From Desulfobacterales bacterium (GTDB lineage Bacteria; Desulfobacterota; Desulfobacteria; Desulfobacterales; UBA11574): a stretch of 19,364 nt of DNA. Positions 1 through 6,969 of the stretch are shown here, one piece after another (positions within the stretch are counted from its first letter, which is position 1; the number at the start of each line of letters is the position of its first letter). A program made the position numbers and the translations under genes. Location of the stretch: positions 1 through 19,364 of the forward strand of contig JAQYVG010000026.1 of assembly GCA_030145595.1 (NCBI GenBank), written 5' to 3'. The notes below the pieces were generated by a model. The model was not told the origin of the DNA. It worked only from the letters and a program-made list of their open reading frames with translations, and searched no databases.

Positions 1-162
1 CGTACTAAAGTACGCCTCCCCGCCAAATACATGCGGGACAAGCGGGCAAAAACCCTTGTGCGGCCTTGCTCATGGAAACCTGATTTTAAATTTGGTCCTC
101 ATTTATGAATTGGAAACTATTGTTGTGAAAAGATCGGAAAATATTGTTATGGGGGCTGGGCG

Positions 163-1863
163 ATGAAAGGCATGGATGAGATTCGGCATATACTGGAAAA
201 GATATATGGTTCGGAAAAAGGGAGCCTGGCTTTTGAAAGCATTGCTGCCTTAATGAAAAAATTTCCAGTCGAAGAAGGGCAGGGCAAGGGCTATTTTTCT
301 GAAAAAGATGTGTTTTTGATCACTTACGGCGATACGTTGAATCAAAAGGGAGAAGTTCCCTTAAGAACGCTGCATAAATTCGCCGGCAAACAATTCAAAG
401 ACGTCTTTTCCACCATCCATATCCTGCCGTTTTTTCCATTTTCTTCGGATGACGGTTTCTCCGTTATGGACTTTTTTGCCGTCAATCCCGAGCTTGGAGC
501 CTGGGAGGATCTTCAACCGCTGGGCGAACATTTTAAGCTGATGTTCGATCTTGTGCTCAATCACGTTTCAGCACAGAGCACATGGTTTCAGAACTATTTA
601 GAGGAGATCCCGGGCTTTGAAAAGCTTGCCATTGAAGTCGATCCTGCAACCGATCTGTCTCTGGTCACAAGGCCCAGATCCTTGCCGCTGCTGACTGAAT
701 TTGAAAAAAGTTCCGGCAAAACCGTGCATGTGTGGACAACTTTCAGTGCCGATCAGATCGATCTTGATTTTAAAAGTTTGGATGTTCTTTTGAAAATGAT
801 TGAGGCCCTTCTATTTTATGTAAAGCAGGGCGCCACCAGCATACGTCTTGACGCCATTGCCTATCTGTGGAAGGAGATCGGCACAACCTGCATCCATTTA
901 AGTTCCACACACGAAATAGTTAAACTTTTTCGGAGCATATTGGACGTGGCGGCACCGGAAGTCATTTTGATTACCGAGACCAATGTACCCCACCAGGAGA
1001 ATATCAGTTATTTTGGAAACGGCCGCAATGAAGCGCAAATGGTTTACAACTTCACGCTGCCGCCGTTGCTTTTCTATACTTTTGTCAGAGAGGATGCTAC
1101 GGTGCTGTCTGATTGGGCTAAAGGACTGCATTTAACATCTGACAGCAACACCTTTTTCAATTTTACGGCATCGCATGACGGCGTTGGTGTGCGCCCCTTA
1201 GAAGGTATTTTGCCGCAGGCTGAAATCGACAAGCTGATTCAGACGGTAAAAGCAAATGGCGGCCGGGTTTCGTATAAGGAAAACACAGATGGATCCGAGA
1301 GTCCTTATGAACTGAATATCACCTATGTGGACGCCTTTGGCAACAAAGCATTTAAGACAGATCCTTTGCATACCAAAAGATTTTTGGCCTCGCAGTCGAT
1401 CCAGTATGCTTTGCCGGGAGTGCCGGCTACCTATATTCACAGCATTTTGGGATCACGCAACTGGCGAGAGGGTGTCAGGCAAACACAGAGAGCCAGGACC
1501 ATCAACCGCGAAAAATTACAGGTCGATAATATTTTATCACAATTAGAAGATCCCGAAACGTTTCGTTCCCGGATCTTTTATCCCTATATTGAACTGATTA
1601 AAATCAGGAGAAAGCAGCCGGCTTTTCACCCCAACGCATCTTTTGAAGTATTGGAGATTGACCCTAAGGTGTTTGGAATCGCAAGGTATTGTAAGGAACA
1701 GACTATATATGCCCTTACAAATATTTCATCACAACATGTTGTGGTTGGACTGGATAGGAAGGGGATTCCTTTAAGGTTGAAAGACCTTTTCAGCGGCAAA
1801 GAGTGCGGCACGCAATCGCTGCGAATGGATCCTTATGAATATCTTTGGCTTAGCTCGAATTAA
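163..1863 (+). CDS. GH13_18 sugar phosphorylase, probably glucosylglycerate phosphorylase
   Basis: A 566-residue alpha-amylase-fold enzyme of the sucrose-phosphorylase branch (GH13 subfamily 18), which cleaves an alpha-glucoside with phosphate to give glucose 1-phosphate. Expected landmarks are visible: the N-terminal barrel strand with HILPFFPFSSDDGFSVMDF (residues 86-104), LVLNHVS (130-136), the nucleophile Asp230 in IRLDAIAYLWKE, the acid/base Glu272 in LITETNVPH, and the transition-state Asp339 in FTASHDGVGVRP. Sucrose phosphorylases are usually around 500 residues, whereas the glucosylglycerate phosphorylase group is nearer this length, so I prefer that substrate, but specificity is inferred. 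No signal peptide is seen, so it should be cytoplasmic. The ATG at 163 follows a purine-rich GGGGGCTGGGCG; an in-frame ATG at 172 is also possible. The gene stands alone; the 162 bases before it hold no recognisable gene. It ends four bases before a palindromic repeat element. Confidence 0.85.
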   Translation: MKGMDEIRHILEKIYGSEKGSLAFESIAALMKKFPVEEGQGKGYFSEKDVFLITYGDTLNQKGEVPLRTLHKFAGKQFKDVFSTIHILPFFPFSSDDGFSVMDFFAVNPELGAWEDLQPLGEHFKLMFDLVLNHVSAQSTWFQNYLEEIPGFEKLAIEVDPATDLSLVTRPRSLPLLTEFEKSSGKTVHVWTTFSADQIDLDFKSLDVLLKMIEALLFYVKQGATSIRLDAIAYLWKEIGTTCIHLSSTHEIVKLFRSILDVAAPEVILITETNVPHQENISYFGNGRNEAQMVYNFTLPPLLFYTFVREDATVLSDWAKGLHLTSDSNTFFNFTASHDGVGVRPLEGILPQAEIDKLIQTVKANGGRVSYKENTDGSESPYELNITYVDAFGNKAFKTDPLHTKRFLASQSIQYALPGVPATYIHSILGSRNWREGVRQTQRARTINREKLQVDNILSQLEDPETFRSRIFYPYIELIKIRRKQPAFHPNASFEVLEIDPKVFGIARYCKEQTIYALTNISSQHVVVGLDRKGIPLRLKDLFSGKECGTQSLRMDPYEYLWLSSN

Positions 1864-1867
1864 TCGT

Positions 1868-2047
1868 GATGGCGTCGTAAAAAGTCCCATCTACTGCGCT
1901 TGTCCGCCTCAGGCGGGTTGTATTATTTTTTCAGACACTCGGCATACTACCTGTATAGCCTCGTTCCTGAAAAAATACTGCGCCTTATATATGAACCTTT
2001 TTACTTAGCCATCAATAGTTGAAGGCGTGGCTTTTTACGAGGTCATT
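1868..2047. mobile_element. MITE-like palindromic element between convergent genes
   Basis: A non-coding element of about 180 bp with imperfect terminal inverted repeats. The left end GATGGCGTCGTAAAAAGTC (1868-1886) matches the reverse complement of the right end (2029-2047) at 15 of 19 positions. Inside is a perfect 11-bp inverted pair, TATTTTTTCAG (1924-1934) and CTGAAAAAATA (1967-1977), plus a CCGCCTCAGGCGG hairpin (1904-1916). It holds no protein-like reading frame. It lies between the 3' ends of two convergent genes, so folded RNA from it could stop transcription from both sides. Elements with GTCGTAAAAAG ends are, from memory, repeated in Desulfobacterales genomes. I could not identify a target-site duplication. 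Confidence 0.65.
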
Positions 2048-2077
2048 AATCGCGAAGCAAAAACACAAGCAATGGTA

Positions 2078-2362
2078 CTACCCCGGACCGTCGATCTTTT
2101 TCCGTAGTTTGCCGGAACATTTAAAGGTCACAACTTTTCTTTCTTTCAAAATTAAGTCAGCGCCGGTAGCCGGGTTTCGCCCTCTGCGTTGATTCTTTTG
2201 CTTCACACAGAATTTTCCAAATCCAGAGATCAGGACATCATCACTCTTTTCCAGCGTACTTTTAATTATTTCCAGCAGAGTTTCGATAATATCCACAGAT
2301 TTTTTCTTGGTAAAACCCAGATCATGAACCTTTGCAACAACATCACTCTTGGTTAAAGCCAT
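2078..2362 (-). CDS. ihfA: HU/IHF-family DNA-bending protein, IHF alpha-like
   Basis: A 94-residue nucleoid protein of the HU/IHF family, the usual size. It begins MALTKSDVVAKV, typical of IHF alpha, and has the helical dimerisation region (residues 1-45), the ISGFGKF turn (45-51), and the DNA-intercalating beta-arm with RRGRNPATGADL (59-70), whose proline wedges into bent DNA. The C-terminus VVTFKCSGKLRKKI is also typical. The family acts as a dimer that sharply bends DNA in recombination, replication and transcription; no partner subunit gene is in this window. It has a strong ribosome binding site and a plausible promoter just upstream. Function as a homodimer or as the alpha partner cannot be told from the sequence. 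Confidence 0.9.
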   Translation of the reverse strand: MALTKSDVVAKVHDLGFTKKKSVDIIETLLEIIKSTLEKSDDVLISGFGKFCVKQKNQRRGRNPATGADLILKERKVVTFKCSGKLRKKIDGPG

Positions 2363-2366
2363 GGCG

Positions 2367-2373
2367 CCTCCTT
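2367..2373 (-). promoter_or_regulatory. Strong ribosome binding site of the IHF alpha-like gene
   Basis: On the minus strand AAGGAGG lies four bases before the ATG of the IHF alpha-like gene (2362-2360). It is a full match to the 16S anti-Shine-Dalgarno and fixes the start, giving the canonical N-terminus MALTK. Confidence 0.8.
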
Positions 2374-2396
2374 GGAAAAAGTGTTTAATATTTTAT

Positions 2397-2425
2397 ATTA
2401 ACTCCAAAATATATATAAATGTCAA
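2397..2425 (-). promoter_or_regulatory. Predicted sigma70-type promoter of the IHF alpha-like gene
   Basis: On the minus strand a perfect -35 TTGACA (2420-2425) is followed after 17 bases by GTTAAT (2397-2402), which matches the -10 consensus at four of six positions. The region is very A/T-rich. The implied start near 2390 gives a leader of about 28 bases containing the AAGGAGG site. It suggests the gene is transcribed separately from the small gene upstream. Confidence 0.5.
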
Positions 2426-2447
2426 TAGCTAATATGATCTAAAGCGA

Positions 2448-2588
2448 TCAATTTGTTAAATTTTGACTTTCGTTGGTTGTTTGGTCTTTGATTGGGTCGT
2501 GGATTTCAATATTTTTCAAAACGTTTTTAACTTTTTTCATGATTTCATCAATCTCGGCTCTTAATTTAGTCTCGACAGGGTCCTTCAT
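2448..2588 (-). CDS. Small 46-residue charged helical protein, unknown function
   Basis: A short gene reading MKDPVETKLRAEIDEIMKKV from its start and ending NESQNLTN. Three signals support it: AGGAG at 2601-2605 on the minus strand, 12 bases before the ATG; a near-perfect promoter (TTGACA, 17 bases, TATTAT) at 2647-2675; and a coding sequence with a sensible amphipathic pattern. Residues 5-28 (VETKLRAEIDEIMKKVKNVL and on) would form a charged helix, and the tail from about residue 31 looks disordered. There is no cysteine, membrane segment or signal peptide. It sits between the PurD-like gene and the IHF alpha-like gene on the same strand, with its own promoter. I do not recognise a family with certainty, and no function is assigned. 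The slightly long Shine-Dalgarno spacing is the only weak point. Confidence 0.65.
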   Translation of the reverse strand: MKDPVETKLRAEIDEIMKKVKNVLKNIEIHDPIKDQTTNESQNLTN

Positions 2589-2646
2589 AGCGTCTTTTCT
2601 CTCCTAGTAGCAGAATTGTGATAATTAAAAGTATCGTAATTGCTTG

Positions 2647-2675
2647 ATAATATACGGATGTTGAATTTATGTCAA
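2647..2675 (-). promoter_or_regulatory. Near-consensus sigma70-type promoter of the 46-residue gene
   Basis: On the minus strand the -35 box is TTGACA (2670-2675, six of six), the spacer is exactly 17 bases, and the -10 box is TATTAT (2647-2652, five of six). The -35 box overlaps the stop codon of the upstream PurD-like gene (2672-2674). Transcription would start near 2640, giving a leader of about 52 bases before the small gene. Confidence 0.65.
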
Positions 2676-4180
2676 GTAGTTAGGAGCAGGTCTGCGGCTA
2701 TATCGAAATGCATCCCTATGTCAGGGCGCAAATCCAGCCGGTTGCCTTCAGGGTTTTCACGCGGGATTACCCTGATTTTATTGTTTTCATAGGCGGCCAG
2801 CACTTTCCTGCGAAGTTTTTCAGCCACCTGCGCTCGGCTTTGGCCCTCTTTTACGGCGGCATTAACATTGCAGTAGAGCACCCGGGTGCCGTCTGATTTG
2901 AATACTTTGTCTTCTGCTGAATAGGTCATGGCAGAGGGAATCACTTGAATTTTTTTCTTCTTCAGATAATTAAAATCTATCTCCACCGGCTCGCCTTTGG
3001 TACAGGACCAGGGATATCCTTTCTGGCCTTGAGGGCCCCCGGGTCCGGTAACCAGGGCCGTGCAGATGGAGATCTGTTCCGATCGTATTTCCGGAGCCAC
3101 CTCATTCAGGTTGCCATCGATGGTGGCTTTAAACAACGCTCCCAGGTTTCTGACTCTGCGGATAATCGGCTGCCATTCCGGTTCGGGGGGGCGAATATTG
3201 ATTTCACAGACCCTGATTCTGGTCGGGGTCATGTTGTGGTCAAAGGACAAATAACAACCCGGATAGACCAGGCAGGGACGCAGCGCGTTTTTATCTTTGA
3301 GGGCCTTGATGAACGGTTTGACAATATCTGCGGCCACCATTGCAAACAGTTCGGATGTCTCCATGGGATGGGGCGAGATGCTGCCCATGCCGCCGGTAAT
3401 GGGATTGTCCTTGCTGGCCGGGCCGGGAAAACGTTCCGGATAGTCCATGGAAGTGGGCAGGATTTGAAAATTGCCGTTTTTGTCGATCAGAATATTAAAT
3501 GATATTTCAACTCCCGACATTCTGGATTCGATTAAAAGCGGCCATTCTCTTTTATTACCCAAAAGTTTTTTATAGCTTTTTTTATAATCTTTTATCAGGG
3601 TGTCGTAGACTTCTTTGACCTCCCATGCGTTTAGAATGATGCGTGCGCCCTTACCGCCGGCGCTGTAAGGGAATTTGAGCACAGCACCGCCGTATGCGTC
3701 GATCAGCGACAGTGATTTTTGTAAAACCTGGCCGTAATCCCTGGCATCGACCGCGTACCATTTGTCGGCCACGGGAATTTGATATTCCCGACAAAGCCGT
3801 TTGCAGGCAATCTTGTCGCCTTCAATAAAGGCACTTTCGCGAGTAAAACCGACAACACAATCAAGAAAGCCGGCTGCTGCCAGCTCATCAACCAGTCCTT
3901 CGAGCAGCAAATCCTCCGGCATGGGGACAATGCAGTCGATGGCGCCGTTTTTAAGGGCTTCAATCATGGCGGCAGCATACCCTGCTTTGCTATTATCTTC
4001 GGTGGGGATAAATTCCACCGGCCACTGCATCAACGATGCAAACGGCGGCATGGCCGGCATGCCGCGGATAACCACACCTTTGAAGTCGTCCCCATGCGTT
4101 GTACTCGTGGCTGTTGAAGTGACTAATGCGCTCAGAAGGGTTCTGCCGTCGGTGCCTGCAAATCCGATTTTGTACGTCAT
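2672..4180 (-). CDS. Divergent PurD-like ATP-grasp ligase
   Basis: A 502-residue protein resembling phosphoribosylamine-glycine ligase (GAR synthetase, PurD), the second step of de novo purine synthesis, but longer than the usual 420-430 residues. PurD-like parts are visible: PMPEDLLLEGLVDELAAAG (87-105), the ATP-grasp lysine region VLKFPYSAGGKGARI (167-181), NPITGGMGSISPHP (259-272, compare PurD NTGGMGAYSP), CEINIRPPEPE (325-335, compare EFNVRFGDPE), and a C-terminal GTRVLYCNVNAA (431-442). The N-terminus IGFAGTDGRTLLSAL replaces PurD's glycine-rich GGGGREHAL, and RFGDPE is altered, so the amine or acid substrate may differ. It has its own predicted promoter and a GGTG ribosome site just before the ATG. 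No other purine gene is nearby. ATP-grasp fold is near certain; true GAR synthetase activity is doubtful. Confidence 0.75.
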   Translation of the reverse strand: MTYKIGFAGTDGRTLLSALVTSTATSTTHGDDFKGVVIRGMPAMPPFASLMQWPVEFIPTEDNSKAGYAAAMIEALKNGAIDCIVPMPEDLLLEGLVDELAAAGFLDCVVGFTRESAFIEGDKIACKRLCREYQIPVADKWYAVDARDYGQVLQKSLSLIDAYGGAVLKFPYSAGGKGARIILNAWEVKEVYDTLIKDYKKSYKKLLGNKREWPLLIESRMSGVEISFNILIDKNGNFQILPTSMDYPERFPGPASKDNPITGGMGSISPHPMETSELFAMVAADIVKPFIKALKDKNALRPCLVYPGCYLSFDHNMTPTRIRVCEINIRPPEPEWQPIIRRVRNLGALFKATIDGNLNEVAPEIRSEQISICTALVTGPGGPQGQKGYPWSCTKGEPVEIDFNYLKKKKIQVIPSAMTYSAEDKVFKSDGTRVLYCNVNAAVKEGQSRAQVAEKLRRKVLAAYENNKIRVIPRENPEGNRLDLRPDIGMHFDIAADLLLTT

Positions 4181-4271
4181 GATGCACCTTTTTTACTAAT
4201 ATTTTCTATGACTCTGGTGAAGTTAGGGTTCTGAAACCGGCTAATAAAAGATAGGAACTTGATGTTGCCGG

Positions 4272-4300
4272 AGTATGGCTAAAAGTGGGTGCTATGTCAA
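4272..4300 (-). promoter_or_regulatory. Predicted sigma70-type promoter of the PurD-like gene
   Basis: On the minus strand TTGACA (4295-4300) is followed after 17 bases by CATACT (4272-4277, four of six matches to TATAAT). The implied start near 4265 gives a leader of about 85 bases before the PurD-like ATG at 4180. The leader shows no clear riboswitch-like structure to my eye. Confidence 0.45.
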
Positions 4301-4312
4301 GACAGAATTGGG

Positions 4313-4424
4313 TGTACGGGTTACGAGTTTCGGGTTGTGAGTTTCGGGTTGCGAGATGCGAGTTACGTGTTGCGGGTTACGTGTTGCGGGTTACGAGTTT
4401 CGGGTTGCAGGTTTCGGGGTACTG
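4313..4424. repeat. 14-nt tandem repeat, eight degenerate copies
   Basis: Eight consecutive 14-base units with consensus near GTTTCGGGTTGCGA. Individual copies include GTTTCGGGTTGTGA (4327-4340), GTTTCGGGTTGCGA (4341-4354), GTTGCGGGTTACGT (4369-4382), GTTGCGGGTTACGA (4383-4396) and GTTTCGGGTTGCAG (4397-4410). Changes fall at the same few positions (T/G at 4, G/A at 11, A/T at 14), as expected of a slippage-generated minisatellite. It lies between the 3' end of the MFS gene and the promoter of the PurD-like gene. It has no spacers and so is not a CRISPR array. Confidence 0.85.
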
Positions 4425-4461
4425 TTCATTGGTTATTTGTCATTGGACAACTGACTTCTGA

Positions 4462-5781
4462 TCATTTTTCGTCTTTCACTGTTTCCAGAGCCTGTCCTTT
4501 GTTTCTTATGGTCCAAAGCAGCACACTCAGAATGATCACACCAAGTAGGGTCAAAACGGACGCTGATACAAACGCCATGCGGTAGGCCATTACCTCGGCA
4601 TAGCCCCGGCTGATCATCACGTCGGTTATTGGGCCGGCAATCAGGGTTCCGGGCACTCCCCAGCTTAAAAAGAAGGTGGCGTTGAACCAACCAAAGTAGC
4701 GTGCGCGCTTGGCCGGCGGGATCAGTATCGATGCAAACGCATAGGAGGTCGTCAGAATGATAACTTCGGAAAACCCTCGGAGCGCATTTATTCCGAAGAT
4801 CAGAGCCAAATTGTCACTCAGCGCGAAAAGTACAATGGCCACAATGGCCACAACGCTCCCTAATAGCAGAGACGGCCCATCTCCCATACGGCGGGCGAAC
4901 CATCCGGAAACCAGTCCCGTGAGAATCATGGCAGCCGACTGCGTGTTGACGATGTAACTCAACATTCGGCTGGATACGGCAAAGCCGGATTCCAGCGTGA
5001 GGTACTGGGGAATGATAATGGCAATAGAATTGCGGCCGAAATGGATCAGGGTCATTGCCATGAGAAAAACAACAAAAAGTCGTTCGGAACCGTTTGCAGT
5101 GCTCTCTTCCGGATTTACTGCAGCATGCGTGTTGGTAAGAATGCCGCCTTCGGGCACCAGCAGCATGGGAGCAATGGATATAAACATTACACCGGCGGCC
5201 ACGAAAAACAAAGCACCGTGCTGAAACCCCCAGCCCGCATAGTATTGCCCCATCCCGTCATACAAAAGCCCCCCAATCCACACCCCGGCCATGCGGCCCA
5301 CCCCGCCGATACTGGCCAGACGACCCTGGATCATCGTGCGGTCCCGGGCCCGGTAGATATCTGAAATAAGGGCGCTCCAACCTACATTGGACATGGACCA
5401 GAACAGTTCGACAACGGTCAGACCGGCGATGATCACCCAGCCGGCATGGGAACGCTGGGCGGTCAAAGTGTGTGCGTACCATACCATTACCGTGCCTAAG
5501 CCGGCCAGGGCCTCGCCATAAATAATCAATGTGCGCCGTACTTGGAAACGGTCTGATATAGTTCCCCACACAAAGGTCTGGCAGAGTACATTGGCAATCA
5601 TGGGGAAGGTGGCAAACAGCGTGGTTTCCGTGACACTCATGCCTATAAAGTGTCGCAGATAAATGGACAGGTAGGCGTAAAACAGCCCGCGACGGAACAT
5701 TGCCAGCATTTCAAAGGAGGAAAGACCCCAAAAAACAGCCACAGGGCGATGCTGGTGATTTGTTTGATTATGTGCGATCAT
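4462..5781 (-). CDS. Major facilitator superfamily transporter
   Basis: A 439-residue inner-membrane protein with about twelve hydrophobic segments in two halves, typical of MFS secondary carriers. The loop after helix 2 holds WGTISDRFQVRRTL (72-85), matching the family motif A (G-x-x-x-D-R-x-x-x-R). A mirrored loop in the second half reads SGWFARRMGDG. A long hydrophilic linker (about residues 205-230) lies between the halves. The substrate cannot be read from sequence; the pattern fits sugar, nucleoside or drug carriers equally. The ATG at 5781 has no good Shine-Dalgarno sequence before it, so the start is uncertain, though the N-terminal 12 residues are plausible cytoplasmic tail. It is divergent from the radical SAM gene, sharing a 131-base intergenic region. 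Confidence 0.85.
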   Translation of the reverse strand: MIAHNQTNHQHRPVAVFWGLSSFEMLAMFRRGLFYAYLSIYLRHFIGMSVTETTLFATFPMIANVLCQTFVWGTISDRFQVRRTLIIYGEALAGLGTVMVWYAHTLTAQRSHAGWVIIAGLTVVELFWSMSNVGWSALISDIYRARDRTMIQGRLASIGGVGRMAGVWIGGLLYDGMGQYYAGWGFQHGALFFVAAGVMFISIAPMLLVPEGGILTNTHAAVNPEESTANGSERLFVVFLMAMTLIHFGRNSIAIIIPQYLTLESGFAVSSRMLSYIVNTQSAAMILTGLVSGWFARRMGDGPSLLLGSVVAIVAIVLFALSDNLALIFGINALRGFSEVIILTTSYAFASILIPPAKRARYFGWFNATFFLSWGVPGTLIAGPITDVMISRGYAEVMAYRMAFVSASVLTLLGVIILSVLLWTIRNKGQALETVKDEK

Positions 5782-5827
5782 TGTTTAAATTAATACTGGG
5801 ATATCTCGACTTTCGTAACGTTGAGGT

Positions 5828-5838
5828 TATAATATAAT
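5828..5838. promoter_or_regulatory. Possible -10 elements in the divergent MFS / radical SAM intergenic region
   Basis: Two overlapping TATAAT hexamers (5828-5833 and 5833-5838) sit in an A/T-rich stretch between the divergent genes, and the minus-strand reading, ATTATATTATAA, also contains a -10-like TATTAT. No good -35 box is found at 16-18 bases on the plus strand. This is the likeliest place for promoters, but which strand they serve is unresolved. Confidence 0.3.
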
Positions 5839-5912
5839 GTGCGTGCCTTATTCCAGTTAATTATTGATTTGTCCATCGAAACATTTCATTAAATATTCGG
5901 GTAAAGTTTTTT

Positions 5913-6788
5913 ATGCGTTATGAAGGCCCCATATACCGCCCTCCCAGCGAGGCGGATTCACTGCTGATTCAGGCCACCGTGGGCTGTCCTCACAACCGCT
6001 GCACCTTTTGTATGATCTATAAGAACGGACCCCGCTACCGGGTGCGGCCGGTGAGTGAGATCAAGGAAGATCTTTCAGCGGCCCGCGATACCTACGGCCC
6101 GCACGTCAGCACCCTGTTTTTTCCGGCCGGCAACACCATTGCCATGCGGACCGACGATCTGATCGCAATCTGTGGGTTTGCAAGAGAAGTGTTTCCCGAC
6201 CTTGAGCGTATCACCGTTTACGGCTCTTCACAGTATATATTTAAAAAAGGGCCCCAGGGTTTAAAACGCCTGGCGGAAGCCGGTCTGTCAAGAATTCATG
6301 TGGGGCTGGAATCCGGGGATGATGTCACTTTAAGGCGCATCAAAAAGGGGAGCAACAGCCAGGAACATATTCAGGCCGGAAGGTGGGTCATGGATGCGGG
6401 CATAGAATTGAGCCTTTATGTTATTCTGGGAATCGGCGGGACAGACCGCACCACCTTGCATGCTAAAGAGACGGCTAAAGTGCTGAATGCAGTTGCACCG
6501 GATTTCATCAGATTGCGCACCTTTGTGCCCAAAACAAATACGTTGCTGCTGGACGACGTGCAAAACGGCTCCTTTCAGATGATGAGCCCCCATGGGGTTT
6601 TACGCGAAACCGCAATGCTTGTTTCAGACCTTGAATGCGCTTCCAATCTTTTCAGCGACCATTACACCAACTATATTAACCTGCAAGGCAGGCTTCCCGG
6701 GGATAAGGAAAGAATGCTTCAAGAGATCCGGGCGGCCCTTGAGCAGGATGAACAATCGTTCAGGCCTTTTTTTATCGGAACGCAGTAG
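5913..6788 (+). CDS. Radical SAM enzyme of unknown substrate
   Basis: A 291-residue protein with a radical SAM barrel. The iron-sulfur cysteines are in GCPHNRCTFC: Cys25, Cys30 and Cys33, spaced CX4CX2C, where the textbook spacing is CX3CX2C. I recall the same spacing in a group of short proteins annotated within COG1032 or as Elp3/HemN-like, so it is probably a subfamily trait. The aromatic residue after the second cysteine (TFC) is normal. GLESGDD (131-137) fits the SAM-binding strand and YVILGIGG the later strand. There is no B12-binding or second cluster domain, and only a short C-terminal extension. It would generate a 5'-deoxyadenosyl radical in the cytoplasm of an anaerobe. The ribosome site is weak (GGGTAAAG). 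No neighbour suggests the substrate. Confidence 0.8.
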   Translation: MRYEGPIYRPPSEADSLLIQATVGCPHNRCTFCMIYKNGPRYRVRPVSEIKEDLSAARDTYGPHVSTLFFPAGNTIAMRTDDLIAICGFAREVFPDLERITVYGSSQYIFKKGPQGLKRLAEAGLSRIHVGLESGDDVTLRRIKKGSNSQEHIQAGRWVMDAGIELSLYVILGIGGTDRTTLHAKETAKVLNAVAPDFIRLRTFVPKTNTLLLDDVQNGSFQMMSPHGVLRETAMLVSDLECASNLFSDHYTNYINLQGRLPGDKERMLQEIRAALEQDEQSFRPFFIGTQ

Positions 6789-6948
6789 TGATTGGCAATG
6801 TATCCCAAAAGCCACAGTCGATTTCTCCATCAAAAGAAAATACAAGTCATCTTTTGGCTTGACAAATAATCCCCCCGAAGATATGTTTCAATTGTTTCAT
6901 TCGTTTCGTTTGTTGCGCTCGTTCCTGTTATTTCCTAAAAGAAATTTT

Positions 6949-6969
6949 TGCGGATAACTATGTGGATAA
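6949..6969 (-). other. Two DnaA-box-like sites in direct repeat
   Basis: On the minus strand 6961-6969 reads TTATCCACA, a perfect DnaA box, and 6949-6957 reads TTATCCGCA, one change from it. They are in the same orientation, 12 bases apart start to start. There is no A/T-rich unwinding region, dnaA or dnaN nearby, so this is not evidence for the chromosome origin. A regulatory or titration site, or chance, are the alternatives. Confidence 0.3.

Noticed and set aside
1..162. Partial gene at the left window edge
   Set aside because: No frame shows a recognisable protein; short inverted bits (GTAC-TAAA-GTAC) may be the end of a repeat but cannot be judged without the upstream sequence.
2945..3502. 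185-residue plus-strand open frame
   Set aside because: It lies wholly antisense to the PurD-like gene, has no ribosome site and no recognisable domain; the PurD-like frame has clear motifs.
4313..4424. Possible CRISPR array
   Set aside because: The units are 14 bases, directly abutting and without unique spacers, and no cas gene is nearby.
4289..4585. 98-residue plus-strand open frame through the 14-nt repeat
   Set aside because: Its residues (VLRVTCCGLRVSGCRF) merely translate the minisatellite, and it runs into the antisense of the MFS gene.
6592..6957. 121-residue plus-strand open frame
   Set aside because: The first half is an out-of-frame shadow of the radical SAM gene and the remainder has no protein-like pattern or start signals.
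6949..6969. Chromosome replication origin
   Set aside because: Only two DnaA-box-like sites, with no dnaA, dnaN, gidA or dense box cluster nearby. The MinD-like ATPase is not a ParA/ParB partition pair.
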